The notes below the pieces were generated by a model. That model ran no database searches, was not told the DNA's origin, and saw only the letters and a list, made by a program, of their open reading frames with translations. From an uncultured Flavobacteriales bacterium (GTDB taxonomy: Bacteria; Bacteroidota; Bacteroidia; Flavobacteriales_E; Vicingaceae), in NCBI GenBank assembly GCA_913059105.1, contig CAJXRL010000106.1:1-8513 (forward strand): a DNA stretch of 8,513 bases. Direction: 5' to 3'. The position numbers were made by a program, and so were the translations under genes. Below are positions 1 through 7,097 of this stretch, one piece after another; position 1 is the first letter of the stretch, and each line of letters begins with the position of its first letter.

Positions 1-50
1 GATCTACACAGAGTAGATCGTCGGCAGCGTCAGATGTGTATAAGAGACAG
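1..50 (+). other. Illumina Nextera i5-side adapter (non-genomic)
   Basis: This is library adapter, not genome. Positions 1-9 match the end of the P5 flow-cell oligo (GATCTACAC). Positions 10-17 (AGAGTAGA) are an 8-base i5 index, which I recognise as Nextera index N504/S504. Positions 18-31 (TCGTCGGCAGCGTC) are the Nextera read-1 adapter. Positions 32-50 (AGATGTGTATAAGAGACAG) are the 19-bp Tn5 mosaic end. The order and orientation are those of a finished library molecule, so genomic sequence starts at 51. The mosaic end should not be read as a natural Tn5/IS50 end. Confidence 0.99.
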
Positions 51-773
51 ATAGACGATATGTTAGGTTCTTTCAATAAAATACAAGAGAATTTAAGTGA
101 GATTAAAAAACGTCAAGGTCTTATAAGTATTGAAGCTGATGGCGAGAATACTGGAAACATCGCTGACAACATAAGCTCTGATATAGACATGATTAGTCAA
201 TTAATGAAAGATAACGAAGAAATGATTTTAAAGCTAAACGGTAAGTTTAGAAACTCAAAAATAAAAATGGCTCAATTTGAGCGACTTATAAAAAATTTAA
301 ACACAAGAGTTGACGACAAAAACCAGGAGATTGCCAAATTAAACAAGCAGCTCACAGAAAAGAAAATCTTAATCGGTCAGCTTTATTTTAAAAACGATTC
401 TTTAGCATATGAAAACGAGGTAACTGAGAAGAAGCTTGAAAATACAATTGATGCAATGAACGAGGTGTATTTCGCATATGGAACGTATAAAGAGTTGAAG
501 GAGATGAATGTTCTCACAAAAGAGGGAGGTTTTTTAGGTATTGGGCAGAACAAAGAACTCAAGGACAATTTTAATCAGGACTATTTCTCTAAAATTGATA
601 AGCGGAAGCAAAAATCTTTCTTGTTGTACTCTAAAAAAGCAAAACTAATAACCACGCATCCTTCTGATTCATACGAAATAATAGGAAAAGAAGGCAACGC
701 TGATAGCCTGGTAATTAAAGATGTAGACACATTTTGGAACGCAAGTAAGTACTTGGTAATTGTGGTTGATTAA
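51..773 (+). CDS. Coiled-coil protein, C-terminal part (5'-truncated at contig edge)
   Basis: An open frame enters from the adapter junction at 51 and ends at TAA 771-773, leaving 240 codons. The apparent GTG start at 36 and its first codons lie inside the adapter, so the true start is missing. Residues about 1-130 are charged and heptad-like (for example RLIKNLNTRVDDKNQEIAKL), predicting a long coiled coil. They are followed by a compact C-terminal domain with YFAYGTYKELKEMNVLTKEG, GGFLGIGQNKELK and a KKAKLITTHPSDSYEI segment. That C-terminal pattern resembles, from memory, a Bacteroidota family of coiled-coil envelope proteins, often lipoproteins, some labelled 'Cbp1-like adhesin'. I did not verify this. 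A lipoprotein signal, if present, would lie in the missing N-terminus. No enzyme motif is visible. The gene converges on the M20 gene with a 14-bp gap. Confidence 0.85.
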   Translation: MDDMLGSFNKIQENLSEIKKRQGLISIEADGENTGNIADNISSDIDMISQLMKDNEEMILKLNGKFRNSKIKMAQFERLIKNLNTRVDDKNQEIAKLNKQLTEKKILIGQLYFKNDSLAYENEVTEKKLENTIDAMNEVYFAYGTYKELKEMNVLTKEGGFLGIGQNKELKDNFNQDYFSKIDKRKQKSFLLYSKKAKLITTHPSDSYEIIGKEGNADSLVIKDVDTFWNASKYLVIVVD

Positions 774-782
774 TTATTAACC
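764..782. terminator. Weak stem-loop between convergent genes
   Basis: GGTTGAT (764-770) can pair with ATTAACC (776-782) across a 5-base loop, giving seven pairs including one G-U. It spans the stop of the coiled-coil gene and lies in the 14-bp gap before the end of the convergent M20 gene, where a shared bidirectional terminator would sit. The stem is AT-rich and no clear U-tract follows on either strand, so this is a weak candidate only. Confidence 0.2.
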
Positions 783-787
783 TCTAT

Positions 788-1969
788 TCAATTATTAAGA
801 TGTTGAATAGCCAGATGAGCCATCAACCCAACTCCTATTTCCATGGCTTTTTCGTCCACTTGAAATTCTGGGTGGTGAACACTTTTATCTATTCCTAATG
901 CTTTACTTCCAACACCTAATCGGTAAAAACAACTAGGAACTTTTTGCGAGAAATAGGCAAAATCTTCTGCCGTCATTCTCAGTTCAAGCCGCTCTACGTA
1001 ATTCTCTCCGAGATATTGATTGGCAAATTGAATAGAATTTTCTGTGAGGTTGTTATCATTCACTAAAAAAGGATATCCTTTTCGAATATCAACAATACAT
1101 TCTCCACCGTGCGCTGCTGCAATAGATTTGCAAATCTCAGTAATTCGTTTATGAAAAATTGCTCGCCAATCTTCATCAAACGTTCTTAACGTCCCTTCGA
1201 GCTTTACTTCAGATGGAATAACATTTGTTGCTCCTTCGCCAATAATTTTGCCAAAAGACAGCACTGTTGGTAATGTAGGTGGAGCAATACGACTTGCCAA
1301 TGTTTGCAAATCCAAGATAATTGAAGCCGAAATTACTATTGGATCTATATTTCTATGAGGCAAAGCTCCATGTCCTCCAACACCTTTAACTGTTAAGTAA
1401 ATCTCATCTGCAGATGCCATATACATGCCGTTTTTAAAACCGACATAGCCAGTCTCAAATTCCGGATAAACATGTTGAGCCAACATCAAATCTGGTTTAT
1501 ATCGATCTAGTAAACCCTCTTCAATCATAAGTGACGCTCCTCCCGGCAATTTTTCTTCCCCAGGTTGAAAAACCAACACAGCTCTTCCTCTCCAATCTTC
1601 TTTTGTCTCTTGTAAAACTTTCGCAACACCCATTAAACATGAAGCATGAACATCATGACCACAAGCGTGCATTTTTCCTTCAATTTTTGACTTGTACTCT
1701 ATTGCAGCTTTTTCATGAATTGGCAAAGCGTCTAAATCTGCTCTTATAGCAATCGTTTTACCCGGTTTACCCGAATCTATGACGACAGTAAAGCCAGTAT
1801 TAACCCAGGTTGCATCAACTTCAAGTCCCCAGTCTAAAAGTTTTGATTTTAAATATTTTGACGTTTCAAACTCCTCAAACGATAATTCGGGATTTTGATG
1901 AATATGTCTCCTTATTTCCTGAATTTCAGAAAAATATTTTGCCGCTAATAATTTTATTTTGGATTCCAT
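788..1969 (-). CDS. M20-family amidohydrolase (N-acyl-amino-acid / hippurate hydrolase type)
   Basis: A 393-residue zinc-type hydrolase, full length for the IAA-amino-acid hydrolase/YxeP/hippuricase branch of peptidase family M20, which removes acyl groups from N-acyl amino acids or related amides. Visible motifs are ADLDALP (78-84), MHACGHDVHAS (100-110) with metal ligands C103 and H105, PGEEKLPGG (136-144) with catalytic E138 and ligand E139, AQHVYP with H166, GVGGHGALPH (197-205) in the lid/dimerisation domain (roughly 185-295), MTAEDFAYF (332-340) and HHPEF with H366. The ligand set is complete, so it should be active; the substrate cannot be told from sequence. There is no signal peptide, so it is probably cytoplasmic. 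The start chosen is ATG at 1969; a TTG at 1972 would add one residue. It is the last gene of a three-gene operon, 5 bp after the TauE/SafE gene. Confidence 0.93.
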   Translation of the reverse strand: MESKIKLLAAKYFSEIQEIRRHIHQNPELSFEEFETSKYLKSKLLDWGLEVDATWVNTGFTVVIDSGKPGKTIAIRADLDALPIHEKAAIEYKSKIEGKMHACGHDVHASCLMGVAKVLQETKEDWRGRAVLVFQPGEEKLPGGASLMIEEGLLDRYKPDLMLAQHVYPEFETGYVGFKNGMYMASADEIYLTVKGVGGHGALPHRNIDPIVISASIILDLQTLASRIAPPTLPTVLSFGKIIGEGATNVIPSEVKLEGTLRTFDEDWRAIFHKRITEICKSIAAAHGGECIVDIRKGYPFLVNDNNLTENSIQFANQYLGENYVERLELRMTAEDFAYFSQKVPSCFYRLGVGSKALGIDKSVHHPEFQVDEKAMEIGVGLMAHLAIQHLNN

Positions 1970-1974
1970 CAATA

Positions 1975-2358
1975 CTATTTAGAAAAGAAAACCATTTTGA
2001 TAGAAACCATCATAAGAATCAGTCCAAACACCTTTTTCATAGTAGCCTCGCTAAAATATGCCAGTGACATTTTTGAACCTAAATATCCGCCGATAATAAA
2101 AGTAACAGCAATGACCAAAGCATACTTGATATCGAGTGAGCCTGCTTTATAATAGTTCATTGCCGCTAAAATTCCTATTGGCGGAAGCATTAATGCTATG
2201 CTTGTTCCCTGAGCTGATTGTTGCGATACCCCCAGGAAATAGACCAAGGCTGGCACAATTATTATCCCGCCTCCAATGCCAATCATGCCGCTTAAAAATC
2301 CAGCCAACAGTCCGATACAAACTAATATTATGAGTGTAGATATGGTCATATTTTTCAT
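1975..2358 (-). CDS. Half-length TauE/SafE-family membrane protein
   Basis: A 127-residue integral inner-membrane protein of the TSUP (TauE/SafE, sulfite/organosulfonate exporter) superfamily. Hydrophobic segments lie at about 7-27, 31-43, 52-69, 78-97 and 107-124. The family signature GMIGIGGGIIIVP (24-36) sits at the end of the first segment, and a QGTS motif (50-53) follows. Usual TauE/SafE proteins are about 250 residues with two such repeats; this one has only one and ends in a normal stop (TAG 1975-1977). I see no frame-shifted second half downstream, where the M20 gene begins after 5 bp. It may work as a dimer; short single-repeat members are, to my recollection, seen in Bacteroidota. 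The transported substrate is unknown. The ATG (2356-2358) directly abuts the TAA of the upstream propeller/barrel gene, implying translational coupling. Confidence 0.88.
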   Translation of the reverse strand: MKNMTISTLIILVCIGLLAGFLSGMIGIGGGIIIVPALVYFLGVSQQSAQGTSIALMLPPIGILAAMNYYKAGSLDIKYALVIAVTFIIGGYLGSKMSLAYFSEATMKKVFGLILMMVSIKMVFFSK

Positions 2359-5300
2359 TTAAATGTCTAACGTAAGTGAAAACATTACAATCTTTTCATC
2401 GCTTATTATTCCATTTTCAATACCCCAAGCCATGTCTACTCTTACAAAGTAACCAAGAAGAGTCGATCTTAATCCAACACCTATTCCACCCACAATAGGG
2501 TCATTAATGTTTTCGTAAGTAATTGTAATTGGTCCCGTTGAGAGTGTTTCACTGTTTAATAAATTCCCTTCATCAAAAGGAGAATCTCCTTCCCATGCTG
2601 TTCCAATATCGGCAAACCCAACTACTTGAAAATCTCTTAAAAAAGGCTTCTCTACTGGCTTTCTCATAAAATACTTTACAATTGGCCATCTTAGTTCAGT
2701 GTTTAATAATGCAAATGCACTGCCATTTCTTACATTCTGTTTGAACCCTCTCATGTTAGCAGCTAGTGCTTGAAAACCATAATTCTGAGTTTGATCAATT
2801 GGAGTACTACGGTCAAACAAATCTCCACTAATCCACTCGTCTGTACCACCTAAGTAATAAATCAATGGTGTCTTGCCAAACGACTTACTTGCCGCAATAC
2901 GGGTAACAAAAATAATCTCTCTGTGAATCTGCTGATAATGCCTAAAATCAAACCCAAGTACTTGAAAATTTGAAAGACCTGCACGAGCATCAGAGTACAA
3001 TCTTTCATAGTGCTCACCAAAAATTCTAAATCGGATTCCACTTAGAATATTTACAGCCAATTCTCTAGTATTATCATATACATAAGCTGCTTTTAAAGAA
3101 CCATAATACTCATTAAAAACGCTAGTCTCCAAAGCTCCTCTATCGGTAGAAAGAGGTATAATCTTATCATTTCTAATTGAAGCAATTCCACGTAGACTTG
3201 TAATTTCTGAGAAGGGATAAGTATAACTTGCGACCCCTCGTAGCGTCTTTATATCATAAGGTGAGGCAATTGTAACATTCCCTCTAACAAATGGTTGACC
3301 AGAAGAAATTCTATCTCTAGTTCGCATGATTGTATATTCCTTGTCCAACCGATTTTTTAAGTTTTGGTAACTCAAAGAATACTCAATCAAATTCCCTGCA
3401 TATCGAAAACCACCATAAACCTTATGATCTTCCATTAAATCAACGATGCCTATTTTGGTATTGATCCCCAACCCTGAATTGGTATAGGGACCACCGTTGT
3501 ACGCTTCATACTTTCCATTTATAAAAGTGTGGTTTAGCTGCAACATGGTATTGTCTGTTCTAAAATTCAACCGATACAAACGTTGAGTTGGGAAATTTAG
3601 CGCATCGAAGTCAACTTCTTCTTCAAAAGCCTCTGTAGTTAAACTCTCAACTGGTTTTGTAAGACTACCATTGAATTCATACTTAGTGTAATCAAATTCT
3701 AATTTTGGCTCTTCAATTTCGAAAATTTTAAAAGATTCTTCTGGGAGTTCTGTCTGAGGTTCAATTAGAGATGTATCACCAGTAATGAAAGTACCTGACG
3801 GGTTTCTATCAGAGAGTGTATTTTTGAAAAACTTGAATTGACCATGGTCAAAACCTATTTGATAAATCTGCCCATCTGGAGTTGACGATTGCGCCAAAAC
3901 TGGCAATGGGTAGGTTATTAATTTGTCGGCATGATAAAAATATCGATAATGAATAATGGTATCTACTTTACTAATTACACTATCATAAGTGGCAAGATAT
4001 TGATCCGTTTTCCCGTTATCGTGCACTAAATAGGTCAACTTTCCATCTACAATAATGGGCGCTGTTTCTTCCGCTTCAGGAGTATTTGATACCGATTGAA
4101 TAAAATTATCTTGATTTAGATTTAGAACAAATATGTCTTTTTCATGATAGAATTCTTCCTCTTTATGATTGATATTCAAACTATCATTCATCCGATTGGA
4201 TACAAAAAATACTTTAGACGCTGCATCATCAATAACCGGCATTAAATCATCATAAACATCATCAGTCAATTTCTTCTGCGTATTGCCCAGGACATTATAC
4301 AAATACAAATCTGACTGTCCTTCATTCACTCCGGAGAAAACAAACTGTCTCCCACTTTTTAAGAATTGATAAGAAAGTACTTTCTCCATTTTGAAAATAG
4401 GCTTTACCGCCAACTCTTCCGTTTCTAGGTTGTAATTATGAAAAAGCAGCTCACCCTTATTTTCAGTAATAAATGTCAAATATTTGCTTGATGGATGCCA
4501 TTCCAAAATAGGGTATGAATAGTCTTGTAAGCGCTCTAATTTATGTTCTTTTTGAAATACTTTTTGCTTCTTATTTGTTTGTAAGTCATGAATGTAAACT
4601 TTATACTGCCCTTCCTGATTAGTAGAAAAAGTGACATAACGCTCATCGGCGCTAACCTTTAGATTTTGATACCGACGATTCTTTTTCATTTTAATCGTTA
4701 ATTCGTCACCCATATTTTCCTTTCCTTCAGAATTGGATTGCATGTATTTAGTCTTTGCTTGTATTCGCCATTCTTCATAGAGTTGGTCCAATGTTAATCC
4801 AATTACATAAAGAAACCCATCATTCACTTCTCGAGCAATCCGAGTCATGTACAAAATATTCGGAATCACCTCATCACCATAATTTCTAGATACATACCGC
4901 CATAATGCATGACCAATTATTTCTGCTTGCTCATTTGTCAAGGCGTTGAATCGTTTAAACCTATCGTTTAAAACTCCATCCTTTATTTGTGCTTGAATAA
5001 GTGGGTCAGATTCCTTTGTCAAAAAAGACACTAAGCCTTTAGAGTACCATTCCGGCAAATCAACTAAGGTGGAATTTCGAATTACTTCTCTCCAATTACC
5101 CCCATACACCAGCTGATTAATTAACACTTCAATTAATCCGGCATCTAGCTGTTTTTCAAATGAATCATAATCCCCTTCAAAGTAAACAAATACCTTGCTG
5201 CCGACAATTTTCGTGATCCCTCCAAGATTTTGATTTCTTTCTCCACCTAACCCCACATTACTTTGTCTGTAGTGAGATTGTTTGTTGTAAATAACAAACT

Positions 5301-5583
5301 GAATACGATCAGATATTTTAAATTCAAAAAAATTTTCTAACTCAGGAATCCTTACTTTCAAATACTTGGCCGCATGCACTGCCAAATCTTTCCCCCCTGT
5401 ATAAAAATAGGTTTCGTAGCTTTCAAAACGATAGAATTGCCATTTAAAATCGTCATACTGAACTCTATTTTTCCCAAAATCAATTTTTGTTCCATTATAA
5501 AATTGAGCATCAAGTCGTTGAGACCCAAAAAAACTAAGGATCAGTAAAATTGCAGAAAGAAATGAATAAAATGCCTTTTTCAA
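2359..5583 (-). CDS. Secreted TolB-like propeller / outer-membrane barrel fusion with degenerate peptidase-like N-domain
   Basis: A 1074-residue envelope protein. The start chosen is TTG at 5581-5583, which puts a clean signal peptide first (MKKAFYSFLSAILLILSFFG, cleavage near LDA|QF, about residue 26). The longer ATG start at 5685 would add 34 uncharacteristic residues ahead of it and overlap the divergent gene. Domains in order: residues about 45-280 resemble the MA-like gluzincin peptidase domain, including LPEWYSKGLVSFL (176-188). Residues about 300-600 are repeated PD40/TolB-like propeller blades (LKVSADERYVTFSTN, PILEWHPSSKYLTFI, LMPVIDDAASKVFFVSN). An acidic linker follows at about 605-665. 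A C-terminal barrel resembling the Omp85/surface-antigen group runs from about 668 to 1074, with LGGTDEWISG, MRGF, FADIGTAW and GGIGVGLR. Where HExxH is expected there is LIEVLINQ (150-157), and EGLA is SKGLV, so proteolysis is unlikely. The role is unknown; it probably sits in the outer membrane. First gene of a three-gene operon. Confidence 0.88.
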   Translation of the reverse strand: MKKAFYSFLSAILLILSFFGSQRLDAQFYNGTKIDFGKNRVQYDDFKWQFYRFESYETYFYTGGKDLAVHAAKYLKVRIPELENFFEFKISDRIQFVIYNKQSHYRQSNVGLGGERNQNLGGITKIVGSKVFVYFEGDYDSFEKQLDAGLIEVLINQLVYGGNWREVIRNSTLVDLPEWYSKGLVSFLTKESDPLIQAQIKDGVLNDRFKRFNALTNEQAEIIGHALWRYVSRNYGDEVIPNILYMTRIAREVNDGFLYVIGLTLDQLYEEWRIQAKTKYMQSNSEGKENMGDELTIKMKKNRRYQNLKVSADERYVTFSTNQEGQYKVYIHDLQTNKKQKVFQKEHKLERLQDYSYPILEWHPSSKYLTFITENKGELLFHNYNLETEELAVKPIFKMEKVLSYQFLKSGRQFVFSGVNEGQSDLYLYNVLGNTQKKLTDDVYDDLMPVIDDAASKVFFVSNRMNDSLNINHKEEEFYHEKDIFVLNLNQDNFIQSVSNTPEAEETAPIIVDGKLTYLVHDNGKTDQYLATYDSVISKVDTIIHYRYFYHADKLITYPLPVLAQSSTPDGQIYQIGFDHGQFKFFKNTLSDRNPSGTFITGDTSLIEPQTELPEESFKIFEIEEPKLEFDYTKYEFNGSLTKPVESLTTEAFEEEVDFDALNFPTQRLYRLNFRTDNTMLQLNHTFINGKYEAYNGGPYTNSGLGINTKIGIVDLMEDHKVYGGFRYAGNLIEYSLSYQNLKNRLDKEYTIMRTRDRISSGQPFVRGNVTIASPYDIKTLRGVASYTYPFSEITSLRGIASIRNDKIIPLSTDRGALETSVFNEYYGSLKAAYVYDNTRELAVNILSGIRFRIFGEHYERLYSDARAGLSNFQVLGFDFRHYQQIHREIIFVTRIAASKSFGKTPLIYYLGGTDEWISGDLFDRSTPIDQTQNYGFQALAANMRGFKQNVRNGSAFALLNTELRWPIVKYFMRKPVEKPFLRDFQVVGFADIGTAWEGDSPFDEGNLLNSETLSTGPITITYENINDPIVGGIGVGLRSTLLGYFVRVDMAWGIENGIISDEKIVMFSLTLDI

Positions 5584-5656
5584 TAGATATTTATAAGGAC
5601 AATAAAAGTAAGCAATTTGAGCAATTGCCGTATTTTCGCAATAAGATTTAACAGCT
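5584..5656. promoter_or_regulatory. Divergent intergenic region (shared promoter region)
   Basis: This 73-bp AT-rich gap separates the divergently read propeller/barrel operon (minus) and the MBL-fold hydrolase (plus), so it must hold start signals for both unless transcripts begin inside the coding regions. Partial matches to the Bacteroidota -7 element (TAnnTTTG) are TATTTTCG on the plus strand (5631-5638) and TACTTTTA on the minus strand. Neither has a TTG at the usual distance upstream, so I assign no exact promoter. No Shine-Dalgarno sequence precedes either start, as is common in Bacteroidota. Confidence 0.5.
5612..5628. repeat. Short inverted repeat, possible operator
   Basis: GCAATT (5612-5617) and AATTGC (5623-5628) form an inverted repeat with a 5-base spacer. 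The right part is itself a perfect 8-bp palindrome (GCAATTGC, 5621-5628). Its centre at 5620 is exactly the midpoint of the 73-bp divergent gap. A dimeric regulator could bind here, but no regulator gene is nearby and such short AT-rich repeats occur by chance. Confidence 0.25.
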
Positions 5657-6295
5657 ATGATTCGAATTAAGAAATTTACTTTCAACCCTTTTCAAGAAAA
5701 TAGTTATTTACTTAGCAACGACAAAAATGAATGTATTGTTGTAGACCCTGGTTGTTTTAATTCAGATGAGGAAAATGAGCTAAGTAATTACATTGATTCT
5801 GAAAATTTAACTCCAACTCATTTAATTAACACCCACTTTCATATAGATCATGTTTTAGGAAATCATTTTGTTTCTGACAAATACAATTTGCCGGTAACTG
5901 CCTATCTTTCTGAAATTGATATGGTCTCCATGGCTGAACGTTCGGCTGATTTGTATAGCATTCCATACAAATCGTCTCCTAAACCCACTAAATTTTTAAA
6001 CGAAGGCGATACAATCGACTTTGATGGTTCTGAACTTAAAATTCTATTTATTCCAGGTCATGCTCCAGATCATATCGTCTTATTATGTGATGATGAAGAT
6101 TTTATGATAGGAGGAGACGTGCTTTTTAAAGGAAGCATAGGAAGAACTGATTTGCCTGGCGGAAATCATCATGATTTAATTGAGAACATAGAAAAAAAGA
6201 TATTTACGTTGAAGGACTCTATAAAAATATATTCTGGACATGGACCAGAAACAACTGTTGGAATTGAGAAAAGAACGAATCCATTTTTTACATAG
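5657..6295 (+). CDS. MBL-fold metallo-hydrolase, glyoxalase II-like (YcbL type)
   Basis: A 212-residue cytoplasmic metallo-beta-lactamase-fold hydrolase of the hydroxyacylglutathione-hydrolase-like group, close in size and motif order to YcbL-type proteins. The metal-binding motif THFHIDH gives H60, H62, D64 and H65. H135 lies in FIPGHAPDH, bridging D154 in GGDVLFKGSIGRTDLPGG, and H195 in YSGHGPETT, so both metal sites are complete. It lacks the C-terminal substrate-binding extension of true glyoxalase II (about 250 residues), which argues for a thioesterase-like or unknown substrate rather than S-lactoylglutathione. It starts at ATG 5657 and reads away from the propeller/barrel operon. Its last 8 bases overlap the end of the convergent beta-barrel gene. 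No partner gene on its own strand lies nearby. Confidence 0.93.
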   Translation: MIRIKKFTFNPFQENSYLLSNDKNECIVVDPGCFNSDEENELSNYIDSENLTPTHLINTHFHIDHVLGNHFVSDKYNLPVTAYLSEIDMVSMAERSADLYSIPYKSSPKPTKFLNEGDTIDFDGSELKILFIPGHAPDHIVLLCDDEDFMIGGDVLFKGSIGRTDLPGGNHHDLIENIEKKIFTLKDSIKIYSGHGPETTVGIEKRTNPFFT

Positions 6296-7094
6296 AAGGC
6301 ATATTCTTCAATTGCGGAGTATTGCAATTAACCGGATCTTTTCTTAAAAACATAAATTTCACCCCTATAATCAAGGGCTGATAATTCACATCTAAAAACT
6401 GGATTGCTGGATTTAAACTTGAAGTTGGAAGAATTGTAAGTAATGGCGTTTCCAGTGTAGGGATAAGAAACAAATGCTTGGTGATTTTAAAGCCGTAACC
6501 TACTTGAAAGTGAACCCTCACTGCGTGTTTTTTGTCAAACGGCTTACTTTCTGAAAATCCCAGTGGCCAATCAGAATCAAAGCGACTTGCGAGTAGATAG
6601 TCATAATTTACTCCGAAACCCCACGTTAAAAAACTGGTTGGCTTTTGAAAAGCGATATCAATAATTCGAACTGCCGCGGTAATTGTTTCGAACCTCCACG
6701 AATTTTTATACTCCTTAAATGCTAATAAGGTTGAGCCTGTAGGTACTTTAATATTGGTCTCTTCAAAATGATGAACTCCACTAAACCGCCTGTAAGAAAG
6801 CGCTCCATCGAAATAATCTCCGATTTGGTATCCTTCAAATGTTTTAAACCAGCCTAATTCTACTCCTCCATTCCAGGTGCCTCTTCCTACTTCAACAAGC
6901 TCCCATTCGAAACCAGCGTCATTCGCAAATGACTTGATATCACTTTTGCTACCAAATGAAATTGTAGCTAAGGGCGATATGCTAAAACCTGACTTTTTGA
7001 ACTCTCGCGAAAGGGGAAATGTTTTACGTTTAATCTGAGCATTAATCAATAAAAATTGAGAGAAAAGGAAACCAAGGATAATAAGCTTTTTCAT
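6288..7094 (-). CDS. Secreted probable outer-membrane beta-barrel protein, function unknown
   Basis: A 268-residue protein with a clear Sec signal peptide (MKKLIILGFLFSQFLLINA|Q, cleavage after residue 19). The mature part is rich in alternating aromatic/polar strands, such as NGGVELGWFKTF, RFETITAAVRI, FLTWGFGVNYDYLL, VRVHFQVGYGFKI and YQPLIIGVKFMFL (238-250). This suggests an 8- to 10-strand outer-membrane barrel of the kind common in Bacteroidota. I do not recognise a specific family. After the last likely strand comes a short tail with one cysteine (NCNTP), ending NMPSM. It starts 3 bp after the kmo stop, so it is almost certainly co-transcribed with kmo. Nothing in the sequence ties it to kynurenine metabolism. 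Its 3' end overlaps the convergent MBL gene by 8 bp. Confidence 0.82.
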   Translation of the reverse strand: MKKLIILGFLFSQFLLINAQIKRKTFPLSREFKKSGFSISPLATISFGSKSDIKSFANDAGFEWELVEVGRGTWNGGVELGWFKTFEGYQIGDYFDGALSYRRFSGVHHFEETNIKVPTGSTLLAFKEYKNSWRFETITAAVRIIDIAFQKPTSFLTWGFGVNYDYLLASRFDSDWPLGFSESKPFDKKHAVRVHFQVGYGFKITKHLFLIPTLETPLLTILPTSSLNPAIQFLDVNYQPLIIGVKFMFLRKDPVNCNTPQLKNMPSM

Positions 7095-7097
7095 ACA

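Noticed and set aside
383..568. Minus-strand open frame of 61 codons inside the coiled-coil gene
   Set aside because: It lies antisense to a well-supported coding frame and has low-complexity serine/phenylalanine content, with no context for a start; a shadow frame.
1531..2333. Plus-strand open frames at 1531-1749, 1810-2067 and 2136-2333
   Set aside because: They are antisense to the M20 and TauE/SafE genes, which have clear family motifs; the translations have no recognisable features.
1975..2358. The short TauE/SafE gene as a frameshifted pseudogene
   Set aside because: No second half is found in another frame downstream; the M20 gene starts 5 bp after the stop and the single repeat is complete.
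5657..6295. A beta-lactamase (antibiotic resistance) reading of the MBL-fold gene
   Set aside because: There is no signal peptide, and the GHAPDH, GRTDLPGG and SGHGPETT motifs belong to the glyoxalase II-like/YcbL group, not secreted class B beta-lactamases.
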